This document shows, in pieces, positions 1 through 6,297 of a stretch of DNA of 7,665 nucleotides (its first letter is position 1; each line of letters begins with the position of its first letter). Where the stretch lies: assembly GCA_947068385.1 (NCBI GenBank), contig CAMTBF010000154.1, forward strand, positions 1 through 7,665, read 5' to 3'. The position numbers were made by a program, and so were the translations under genes. Source of the DNA: an uncultured Lachnospiraceae bacterium (GTDB taxonomy: Bacteria > Bacillota > Clostridia > Lachnospirales > Lachnospiraceae). The notes under the pieces are model-generated. The model had not been told where the DNA came from and searched no databases. It saw nothing but the letters and a program-made list of their open reading frames with translations.

Positions 1-233
1 TGATTGACTTCGGTCAGATCTTCATCACTACCTGGGTGGTGATCCTGATCTTCCTGACCATCAAGGAGGTCAACAACTACACGGTGAAGGAGACCTTCAA
101 GATCATCTTCCTGACGGCGTTCACGGTGCTGATACTGGCGCTTCTGGCCTTTATCATCTACGTGCTGTTCAGGCAGATCGTGGAATTCATCACGGCAGTG
201 GCAGGAGAGGTGGTGTATCGAATTGGCAGATAA
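1..233 (+). CDS. Yip1-type integral membrane protein, C-terminal fragment
   Basis: This is an open frame entering from the left edge (first full codon at 3) and ending at TAA 231-233; about 76 residues are visible. It shows two hydrophobic segments, one starting around TTWVVILIFLTI and one around LTAFTVLILALLAFIIYVLF, separated by a short polar stretch with KEVNNYTVKETFK. That layout fits the C-terminal end of Yip1-domain (DUF1282-like) bacterial membrane proteins, in which a helix is followed by a conserved Lys-Glu-Val-x-x-Tyr/Phe type segment and then the last helix. The family has no settled function in bacteria. Its stop codon lies 11 nt inside the next gene, so the two are almost certainly co-transcribed and translationally coupled. 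As I recall, Yip1 genes often sit beside DUF5696 genes in Firmicutes sugar-ABC loci, which supports the call. The true start lies outside the window. The membrane-protein call is firm; the family name is less sure. Confidence 0.68.
   Translation, partial: IDFGQIFITTWVVILIFLTIKEVNNYTVKETFKIIFLTAFTVLILALLAFIIYVLFRQIVEFITAVAGEVVYRIGR
203..225 (+). promoter_or_regulatory. Ribosome binding site and TTG start of the DUF5696-type gene
   Basis: AGGAGAGG at 203-210 lies inside the end of the Yip1-type gene and is followed 12 nt later by TTG at 223. The later in-frame candidates, GTG 250 and ATG 262, have no comparable purine-rich site, and either would remove the early lysines needed for the n-region of the signal peptide. 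The TTG and the slightly long spacing suggest modest initiation dependent on ribosomes finishing the upstream gene. Confidence 0.6.
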
Positions 234-2469
234 GACTTTATGGAAAACAGTGAAGAAAGCGATGGCAGTCCAGGCGGCAGCCTGCTTGACGGCGGCAACC
301 TGCCTGATGGCAGCTCTGCTGTCGGCCCCGATACCGTCCCTTGCGGCCGGTGGGGACGGCAAGGCCCTGGAGGAGGCCATCGTCAAGGAGGATGCCGCCA
401 CGATCAAGGGCCATGAGCTGGTGGCGGAGAACGACGCCCTGGCGCTGTACCTCTATGAGCCCACATTGTCCCTGATCGTCCGGGACAAGGACACCGGGGC
501 CATCATGGAGTCCACGGTGTCGGAGAGCGACGGCACCCTAAACGCCACCTGGGAGGGCTTCATCAAATCCGGCATCTGCTTCGACATCTTGAACGATGTG
601 AACGAGGAGCGCACGGATCTCACCTCCGCCCAGGCGGACATCCAGGTCACGAAAAACGCGGACGGATTCTCCGCGGCGGTGAACCTGGCCAAGTACCAGA
701 TTTCCTTTACGGTGAACGTGGCCCTGCAGGAGGACGGCTTTACGGTGGAGATCCCGGCGGATTCCATCTCTGAGGAACAGGAGAAGGTCACCATCGGGAA
801 TATCTTCCTCTATCCCTTCCTGGGATATACCTACGGCGGCGAGCGGGAGGGCTATATGCTGGTGCCGGACGGCAACGGCGCGCTGATTTACCTGGAGGAC
901 AATGACGGGCGGTTCGGCTCACCCCTGACCCTGAAGGTATGGGGGGACAACGCCGGGGTGGACGAGAGCTATGTGCTCTCCCTGTTCTGGGAGGAATACC
1001 AGACGGTGAACGACTCCGAGCCGGTGCTGGCCCCGGTGTTCGGCATGGTGCACACGGACTCTCAGATGGCGGTGCTGGGCATCATCGAGGAGGGCGCGGA
1101 GGATGCGCGGATCGCGGCCTACCCCAACGGGGCCGTGACCAACTACAACTGGATCGCCCCCAGGTTCACCCTGCGCAGGATCTACAAGCAGCTCATGAGC
1201 AAGGAGGGCACCAGCGCGGTGCAGCTCCAGGAGGAGAAGCGGGCCGGGTGCGACCTGAAGGTGCGGTACGTGTTCACAGGCGGCGAGGAGGCGGATTACG
1301 CGGGACTGGCCGTGAAATACCGGGAGTACCTGCTGCGGGAGCTGACCGCGAAAGAGGATGCGTTCCGGATTCGCCTGGACTTCCTGGGCACGGATCGGGA
1401 GAACGGCATGATCTTCAAGAAGCCTGTGGTCATGACCACCACGGACAATATCCGGGACATCTACGCAGACCTGAAGGCAGAGGGCGTCACCGACATCTTC
1501 TCCGTCTACAAGGGCTGGCAGGACGGCGGCATCTGGAGCATGCCCATCTCGAAATACAAGGCGGACTCCAAGATAGGCGGCACGTCGGACCTGACCAGGC
1601 TGGTGAAGGAATCCAGGGAGGCGGGCATAGACCTGTATCTCTACCAGGATGCCCTGCGGGCCAATCCGGACACGGTGAACACCACCTTCAACGTGATCAA
1701 GAAGCTGGACGAGAGCGTGTACCAGGAGAACACCTATAAGGAGATCTACGAGAGCTTCCGGTTCCAGACCCCTGACCAGGCGGTGAAGAAGCTGGAGGAG
1801 AGCCTGGAATCCTATGGGAAGAAGGGCGTGGACACCCTGGCGCTGACAGGTGTCACCAACCACCTGTTCAGCTACAATTACAATGGAAAGCAGTACAACC
1901 GGACCGAGAACCTGAACCTGTTCTCCCAGGCGCTTGAAAGCGCGGCCCAGAAGTTCCATCTGGCCATGGAGCAGCCCCTGTCCTGCTATTGGGGCCTGAC
2001 AGACTGCATCGTGGGCATGCCGGTGAGCACTTCCAGCTATATCTTCACGGACGAGGAGGTGCCGTTCCTCTCCATGGCGTTGAAGGGCGTGATCCCCATG
2101 TACGCGGACTACACCAACTTCGAGGCCAACAAGAGCGAGTACTTCCTGCAGCTGGTGGAGACGGGGATATATCCTTCCTTCTACCTGACCTGGGAGGATC
2201 CGGTGGATCTCCTGTACACCAATTCCTCGGATCTGTATACCTCCCGCTACGGGGTGTATCGGAGCGAGATCATCGATTATTATGGCCAGCTCAAGGCCCT
2301 GAGCGATGAGACTGCCGGGGCAGTGATCACGGATCGGGTGAAGACCGCGGACAATGTGGCGGTGGTGACCTATTCCAACGGCGTGAAGATCTACGTGAAC
2401 TACAATGCGCAATCCGTAACTTGTGACGGCATAGCCCTGGATGGCATGTCCTATAAGCTTGTAAGGTAG
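223..2469 (+). CDS. Exported DUF5696-type protein with glycosidase-like architecture
   Basis: This is a 748-residue protein of unproven function. Residues 1-41 form a signal peptide: a basic start with KTVKKAM, a hydrophobic core and a likely cleavage after SLA or SLAA. There is no lipobox cysteine, so it is probably secreted or held by the uncleaved helix. Residues 65-385 are rich in predicted beta strands and contain PDGNGALIYLE (215-225), which I recognise as the DUF5696 signature (PDGSGALI-like). Residues 398-700 alternate strand and helix like a TIM barrel: VVMTTTDN, VTDIFSVYKGWQDGG, IDLYLYQDA, VDTLALTG, FHLAMEQP, IPMYADYTN and YPSFYLTWEDP. The end (705-748, with VAVVTYSNGVKIYVNYN) looks like a C-terminal beta domain of large glycosidases. 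Acidic candidates at strand ends include D434, D476, E583, D629 and E658. It overlaps the Yip1 gene and lies 10 nt before the permease genes, suggesting a role in using the transported glycan. A non-catalytic binding or sensing role is equally possible. The family call is fairly sure; the enzyme role is inference. Confidence 0.8.
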   Translation: MADKTLWKTVKKAMAVQAAACLTAATCLMAALLSAPIPSLAAGGDGKALEEAIVKEDAATIKGHELVAENDALALYLYEPTLSLIVRDKDTGAIMESTVSESDGTLNATWEGFIKSGICFDILNDVNEERTDLTSAQADIQVTKNADGFSAAVNLAKYQISFTVNVALQEDGFTVEIPADSISEEQEKVTIGNIFLYPFLGYTYGGEREGYMLVPDGNGALIYLEDNDGRFGSPLTLKVWGDNAGVDESYVLSLFWEEYQTVNDSEPVLAPVFGMVHTDSQMAVLGIIEEGAEDARIAAYPNGAVTNYNWIAPRFTLRRIYKQLMSKEGTSAVQLQEEKRAGCDLKVRYVFTGGEEADYAGLAVKYREYLLRELTAKEDAFRIRLDFLGTDRENGMIFKKPVVMTTTDNIRDIYADLKAEGVTDIFSVYKGWQDGGIWSMPISKYKADSKIGGTSDLTRLVKESREAGIDLYLYQDALRANPDTVNTTFNVIKKLDESVYQENTYKEIYESFRFQTPDQAVKKLEESLESYGKKGVDTLALTGVTNHLFSYNYNGKQYNRTENLNLFSQALESAAQKFHLAMEQPLSCYWGLTDCIVGMPVSTSSYIFTDEEVPFLSMALKGVIPMYADYTNFEANKSEYFLQLVETGIYPSFYLTWEDPVDLLYTNSSDLYTSRYGVYRSEIIDYYGQLKALSDETAGAVITDRVKTADNVAVVTYSNGVKIYVNYNAQSVTCDGIALDGMSYKLVR

Positions 2470-2479
2470 GTGAGGAAGC

Positions 2480-3529
2480 TTGAAGATAAACAAAAACAAA
2501 GAAACGCGGCAGGCAGAGCCGAAAGCGCCGGCGAAGAGGCGTCTGTCGCTGAAGCAGAGGGAAGGCATGATGGGATACCTCTTCGTGCTGCCCTGGATCG
2601 CGGGGGTGCTCATCTTCGTCCTGCGTCCACTGGCCCAATCCTTCCATTTCGCGCTGAGCCAGGTGAAGATGACGCCCAAGGGGCGGGAGATCACCTTTAT
2701 CGGGATCCAGAACTTCACCCAGATTCTCCAGGAGGACGAGACCTTCCCCACGGAGCTGGCGGCCTATCTGGTGAAGACCGTCATGGCCACGCCCATCATC
2801 GTGGTGTTCGCCCTGATCATAGCGCTGCTGCTGAACTCCAGGATCCGGGGGAAGGGGTTCTTCCGGCTGATATTCTTCCTCCCTGTGATCATCGCCAGCG
2901 GCCCGGTGATGAGCCAGCTCATGTCCCAGGGGGCAGGCTCCATTCCGGCCATGAACACCTCGGCGATCCAGTCGCTGATCGGCTTCCTGCCGGGATTCCT
3001 GGTGGATGCCATCATGGGGCTGTTCGAGAACATCGTCATGTACCTGTGGTATTCCGGCGTGCAGATCCTGATCTTCCTGGCGGCGGTGCAGAAGATAGAC
3101 ACCTCCCTCTACGAGGCGGCCAAGATGGACGGCGGCTCCACCTGGGAGTGCTTCTGGAAGATCACGCTGCCCACCATCAAGCCCATGACGCTGCTGAACG
3201 TGGTGTACACCATCGTGTATCTGTCCAACAATGAGCAGAACAGCATCATCGAGACCATCCGCAACGCCATGTTCGGCACCACGGGCAGCAAGGGCTACGG
3301 CTACGCCTCCGCCATGGCATGGCTCTACGCGGTGATCGTGACGGTGTTGGTGCTGGCGTTCGCGGCGGCCCTGGCGTTGAAGAAGGACGTCTACGCCAAG
3401 AAGACCAAGCTCTATAAGAAGGAGCAGAAGAAGCAGGAGAGACTGATCAAGAGAATCGAGAGAAGGGGGGAGCAATATGAAAAGCAGAAAGCAAGACGCG
3501 CAGCGAAATCAGCAAAGGCCGTCCGGTAG
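2480..3529 (+). CDS. Sugar ABC transporter permease, CUT1 family (LplB/UgpA/MalF type)
   Basis: This is a 349-residue inner-membrane permease that would form half of the translocation channel for an oligosaccharide importer. A basic cytoplasmic tail leads into the first helix at about 31-52 (GYLFVLPWIAGVLIFVL, typical of LplB-like permeases). Further helices lie near 96-117, 128-146, 165-200, 234-248 and 279-300. The EAA loop that docks the ATPase is EAAKMDGGS at 212-220, followed by the expected ITLP. The TTG start at 2480 follows AGGTGAGG (2468-2475), which overlaps the stop of the DUF5696 gene. ATG 2567 (residue 30, preceded by AGGGAAGG) is an in-frame alternative that would remove only the cytoplasmic tail. 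After the last helix there is an unusual Lys/Arg/Glu/Gln-rich tail of about 49 residues (301-349), with its last 17 codons read over the start of the second permease. Class is certain; substrate is not readable from sequence. Confidence 0.94.
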   Translation: MKINKNKETRQAEPKAPAKRRLSLKQREGMMGYLFVLPWIAGVLIFVLRPLAQSFHFALSQVKMTPKGREITFIGIQNFTQILQEDETFPTELAAYLVKTVMATPIIVVFALIIALLLNSRIRGKGFFRLIFFLPVIIASGPVMSQLMSQGAGSIPAMNTSAIQSLIGFLPGFLVDAIMGLFENIVMYLWYSGVQILIFLAAVQKIDTSLYEAAKMDGGSTWECFWKITLPTIKPMTLLNVVYTIVYLSNNEQNSIIETIRNAMFGTTGSKGYGYASAMAWLYAVIVTVLVLAFAAALALKKDVYAKKTKLYKKEQKKQERLIKRIERRGEQYEKQKARRAAKSAKAVR

Positions 3530-4496
3530 CGTGAAGACTGCGTCAGCCCCGAGGAGGAAGATAGACAGATATGCCATGAAAAAATGGTTCTTCGGCTCCA
3601 AGGACACCCAGGGCGTGGGCAAGGTGGCCGCAATCTACGGACTGCTGATCTGCATCGGCTTCGTGTACCTGTATCCTTTGCTGTACATGATTGCAAAGAG
3701 CCTGATGCAGCGCGCCGATTTGCTGGACAGCTCCGTGAACTGGATCCCCAGCACCCTGTATATAAAGAACTACATAGACGCCTTCACCAGCATGGATTTC
3801 GTGAGGACGCTGTGGCAGTCGGTGGTGATCGCCGGGCTGCCCACCCTGCTGAACATGGTGATGTGCGCCATCATCGGCTACGGCTTCGCGCGGTATGAAT
3901 TCCCGCTGAAGAAGGTGATGCTGGGCATCTTGATATTTTCCTTCATCATACCGCCCCAGATCACCATGATGCCTAACTACCTGCTGTACAATGACCTGAA
4001 GATACTGGATTCCATCAAGGCGTTCCTGCTGCCCGCATTCCTGGGGCAGGGGATCAAGGCCCAGCTGTACATCCTGATATTCTTCCAGTTCTTCCGCCAG
4101 ATACCTCAGGCCCTGATCGAGGCGGCGAAGATCGACGGCTGCGGGCATTTCAAGACCTTCGTCAAGATCGCGGTGCCCTCCGCGGCCCCGGCTATCCTGG
4201 TGGTGTTCCTGTTCTCGCTGGTTTGGTACTGGAACGAGTCCTACCTGACCCAGCTGTATGTGTGCGGCGTGCTGGGGGACAGCTACTGGAACACGCTGAT
4301 GGTGGCGCTGAAGGGCTTCAACGACAGCTACACCCAGGCCGGAGGCTCCGTCACCGGAGAGGCCATGGGAAGCCTGAACGAGGGCATCAAGATGGCGGCT
4401 ACCATGCTTTCCATCCTGCCCGTGCTGCTGCTCTACTTCGTGCTGCAGAAGCAGTTCGTGGAGAGCGTTGACAGAACGGGTATTACAGGAGAGTAA
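3477..4496 (+). CDS. Sugar ABC transporter permease, CUT1 family (MalG/YtcP type)
   Basis: This is a 339-residue partner permease. Helices lie near 50-74, 108-135, 146-163, 178-203, 236-256 and 304-323. The EAA loop is EAAKIDGCG at 215-223, followed by TFVKIAVPSAAPAI, as in MalG-type subunits. The segment FIIPPQITMMPNYLLYNDLKILDS (residues 156-179, split here by its two motifs IPPQ and MMPNY) is typical of the group. ATG 3477 is preceded by a G-rich site (GGGGGGAG at 3465-3472) inside the previous permease gene, so the pair is translationally coupled with a 53-nt overlap. The first 33 residues are polar and basic and could be non-conserved. The next in-frame ATG, 3576 (residue 34), starts directly at MKKWFFGSKDTQG but has its SD-like GAGGAGG 18 nt away, so I kept ATG 3477. 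With the preceding gene it would form a heterodimeric channel. No ATPase gene is in the window. Confidence 0.93.
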   Translation: MKSRKQDAQRNQQRPSGSVKTASAPRRKIDRYAMKKWFFGSKDTQGVGKVAAIYGLLICIGFVYLYPLLYMIAKSLMQRADLLDSSVNWIPSTLYIKNYIDAFTSMDFVRTLWQSVVIAGLPTLLNMVMCAIIGYGFARYEFPLKKVMLGILIFSFIIPPQITMMPNYLLYNDLKILDSIKAFLLPAFLGQGIKAQLYILIFFQFFRQIPQALIEAAKIDGCGHFKTFVKIAVPSAAPAILVVFLFSLVWYWNESYLTQLYVCGVLGDSYWNTLMVALKGFNDSYTQAGGSVTGEAMGSLNEGIKMAATMLSILPVLLLYFVLQKQFVESVDRTGITGE

Positions 4497-4514
4497 TCTT
4501 TTGGCTGGTTTCTT

Positions 4515-4537
4515 CCTGCCCCCTTTAAGGGGGTGGG
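4515..4537 (+). promoter_or_regulatory. GC-rich intergenic hairpin between second permease and binding-protein gene
   Basis: In the 81-nt gap after the permease stop, 4515-4523 (CCTGCCCCC) pairs with 4529-4537 (GGGGGTGGG) to give a 9-bp RNA stem, including two G-U pairs, with a five-base loop TTTAA. The nearest T run (4547-4551) starts 9 nt after the stem, which is too far for a standard intrinsic terminator. I read it as an mRNA processing or stabilising element, or a leaky attenuator, that lets the binding-protein message outlast the permease message. The pairing is directly visible; the function is inference. Confidence 0.55.
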
Positions 4538-4562
4538 TGAACATAATTTTTCAAATTTTCAA

Positions 4563-4569
4563 AAGGAGG
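4563..4569 (+). promoter_or_regulatory. Near-perfect Shine-Dalgarno site of the binding-protein gene
   Basis: AAGGAGG is followed by 8 nt and ATG 4578. It is by far the best ribosome binding site in the window and contrasts with the TTG starts of the DUF5696 and first permease genes. It fits the need for many binding-protein molecules per transporter. Confidence 0.85.
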
Positions 4570-4577
4570 ATTTCTAG

Positions 4578-6155
4578 ATGAGAAAGAAGATTGTGAGCGC
4601 ACTTCTGTGCGCGGCCATGGCAGTCTCCATGTTGGCGGGCTGCGGCGGGAATTCGGGCGGTTCCACGGGCGGTTCCGGGGACGGCGGCAATGAGAGCGGC
4701 GCGGCGTCTGAGGAAGGCGGCGCAGGCGAGGATGCCGGAGCGGGCGCTGAGGACGGCGCAGGGGCTGAGGACGCGGGGAGCGCGGCCAGCGCGCTGCCGG
4801 AGATGACCACGGATGAGATCACCCTGACCTATATGAACTTCGACAATGAGGTGCTGACCAAGCATCTGGCAGAGAAGTTCACGGAGAAATATCCCAACAT
4901 CAAGGTGGAGATCATCTATGTGCCGGCGGGGGCCGAGTACAACGATACCCTGTTGAACCTGGTGAACACCGGGAAGACCCCGGACTGCTTCATGATCCTG
5001 GGCAACTGCGACTTCGCCCTGTCCAACAGCCTGCTGGGCGACATGACCGAGTACTGGGAGAACGACCCGGAGAACGACAATATCCTGCCCTCCATCAACG
5101 GCGCGAAGCTGGGCTACTACGGCACGGACCAGAAGCTGTCCACGCCTATGAAGTTCTTCCCTGACGCAATCTACGCGGACATGGCCGTGTTCGAGAAGCT
5201 GAACGTGGCAATGCCGCCCACCAACTGGACCTGGGATCAGATGATCCAGGCCTTCAAGGATGTGACCTCCCCGGACGAGGGCATCTACGGCTTCAACCAG
5301 TTCCACTCCATCGTCACCTATTATCCCGTGGCCGCCGACCCTGACTGCATCGGCGAGTTCGGCTGGAACGGCAAGGAGTTCGACCTGACCAACTGGGCGG
5401 TGGGCGTGAACGCCTTAGGCGACCTGATGAAGGGCAAGTACCGCGCGCCCCTCACCGAGGAGGAGATCGTGGCATGGCTGGGCTCCAATGAGTGGGCAGG
5501 CGCATCTGGCAAAATCGGCTTCCAGATCGACGCTTTCTGGACCTACCTGAACCTGTTCGATACCGACGACTGGAGGAACAAGGGCATCGAGTTCGTCCCT
5601 TATGCCACCCCTTCCGTGGAGGGCACCAACGCCAAGTATAAGTTCGGCGTCCTGGACTTCGGCGGCATCTCCTCCGGCACGGAGCATCCCAGAGAGGCTT
5701 ATGAGCTGCTGAAGTTCATGGGCTGGGGCCTGGACGGCTGGAAGGAGAAGATGGAGGCTTACAAGACCCTGACGGATCCTGCCGTGGACGATACGCCCAT
5801 CTGGAAGCAGTCCATGCCCGCCCCTCTGACCATGGACGAGGCCATCTGGACGGATTACCAGACCAGCTTCTTCCCCTCTCTGAAGAAAGCGGAGAAGGAT
5901 GAAAAGGACGAGAAGTACGGCCAGTATTTCGATGACTTCTTCGACCAGGTCAAGCAGGGCGTGATTCCCTTCGGCGACTGCCAGATTCCCGGATTCGCGG
6001 GCTTCGTAGGCGCTGACGGCCCTTACGCAGGCGTGGAGGATTCCGTGTTCAATGGCGAGAAGAACGCCAGCGACTGGGTGGCGGAGCTGACGGAGAAGGC
6101 CAACGAGTACAACCGCCAGGCCATGGAGAGCGCGGGGCTGACGCCTGCGCAGTAA
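4578..6155 (+). CDS. Extracellular solute-binding lipoprotein of a CUT1 sugar ABC transporter
   Basis: This is a 525-residue surface lipoprotein that would capture the sugar and deliver it to the permease pair. The signal peptide starts MRKKIVSALL and ends in the lipobox LAGC, with lipidated Cys22. Residues 23-73 are a low-complexity linker, first Gly/Ser rich and then acidic (repeated AEDGAG-like units), which would hold the binding domain away from the membrane. From about residue 79 the SBP_bac_1-type fold begins: ITLTYMNFDNEVLTKHLAEKF, then EKYPNIKVEIIYVPAG, then TPDCFMI, the usual strand-helix-strand opening of family 1 sugar-binding proteins. Aromatic residues in the body (NWTWDQM, DAFWTYLN, GWGLDGWKEKM) could stack on sugar rings. 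Length is typical to slightly long because of the linker. The start is fixed by AAGGAGG at 4563-4569. It is the last transporter gene, separated by hairpins on both sides, which suggests separately tuned expression. Binding specificity cannot be read from sequence; arabino-oligosaccharide is inferred only from the next gene. Confidence 0.95.
   Translation: MRKKIVSALLCAAMAVSMLAGCGGNSGGSTGGSGDGGNESGAASEEGGAGEDAGAGAEDGAGAEDAGSAASALPEMTTDEITLTYMNFDNEVLTKHLAEKFTEKYPNIKVEIIYVPAGAEYNDTLLNLVNTGKTPDCFMILGNCDFALSNSLLGDMTEYWENDPENDNILPSINGAKLGYYGTDQKLSTPMKFFPDAIYADMAVFEKLNVAMPPTNWTWDQMIQAFKDVTSPDEGIYGFNQFHSIVTYYPVAADPDCIGEFGWNGKEFDLTNWAVGVNALGDLMKGKYRAPLTEEEIVAWLGSNEWAGASGKIGFQIDAFWTYLNLFDTDDWRNKGIEFVPYATPSVEGTNAKYKFGVLDFGGISSGTEHPREAYELLKFMGWGLDGWKEKMEAYKTLTDPAVDDTPIWKQSMPAPLTMDEAIWTDYQTSFFPSLKKAEKDEKDEKYGQYFDDFFDQVKQGVIPFGDCQIPGFAGFVGADGPYAGVEDSVFNGEKNASDWVAELTEKANEYNRQAMESAGLTPAQ
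4746..4773 (+). repeat. Short tandem-type repeat in the lipoprotein linker
   Basis: GCTGAGGACG occurs at 4746-4755 and again at 4764-4773, an 18-nt period in frame with the coding sequence. It encodes AEDGAG followed by AEDAGS, and a diverged copy (GEDAGAG) lies just upstream. This is a slippage-type repeat that can alter linker length by whole codons. Confidence 0.6.
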
Positions 6156-6175
6156 GCAGCCTGTGAGGTCTGGGT

Positions 6176-6201
6176 GGGGGGAAGGTGAAAGCCTTTCCCC
6201 C
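6176..6201 (+). terminator. Strong hairpin after the binding-protein gene, possible terminator or attenuator
   Basis: GGGGGGAAGG at 6176-6185 pairs with CCTTTCCCCC at 6192-6201 in a 10-bp stem with one G-U pair and the loop TGAAAG. It begins 21 nt after the TAA of the binding-protein gene (6153-6155). Only three Ts follow directly (6202-6204), so termination is probably partial. It could also protect the 3' end of the binding-protein message. Since I see no convincing promoter before the GH43 gene, read-through may be how that gene is expressed. The stem is visible; whether it ends transcription is not. Confidence 0.5.
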
Positions 6202-6267
6202 TTTCCATGCACAGGGCCTGGATTTGAGATGTTTCCCGGCAATGGGAAGCGGAGAATAGAACATAAA

Positions 6268-6283
6268 GTCCGCGGAGGCGGAC
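6268..6283 (+). promoter_or_regulatory. Perfect 6-bp hairpin just upstream of the GH43 ribosome binding site
   Basis: GTCCGC (6268-6273) and GCGGAC (6278-6283) are exact reverse complements around the loop GGAG. The AGGAG ribosome binding site follows at 6288-6292, 5 nt before ATG 6298. The stem could position or limit ribosome access, and its loop itself resembles a Shine-Dalgarno core. A weaker stem (TTCCC 6233-6237 with GGGAA 6244-6248) lies further upstream in the same leader. Confidence 0.4.
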
Positions 6284-6297
6284 GGATAGGAGCAAGG

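Noticed and set aside
919..2751. 610-codon open frame on the minus strand across the DUF5696 gene
   Set aside because: It is antisense to a well-supported exported protein, is rich in His/Arg/Gly/Leu as expected from the reverse reading of GC-rich codons, and shows no recognisable domain.
4501..4529. Possible promoter TTGGCT-17-TTTAAG before the binding-protein gene
   Set aside because: Each box matches the consensus at only four of six bases, and the -10 falls in the loop of the hairpin; not strong enough to annotate.
4563..4577. Riboswitch or T-box leader before the binding-protein gene
   Set aside because: The gap is only 81 nt and holds one simple hairpin; no conserved aptamer or T-box sequence is visible.
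6163..6297. N-terminal extension of the GH43 gene from GTG 6163
   Set aside because: It reads through the leader hairpins, has no ribosome binding site, and its sequence does not resemble a GH43 start or a signal peptide; ATG 6298 has AGGAG at proper spacing.
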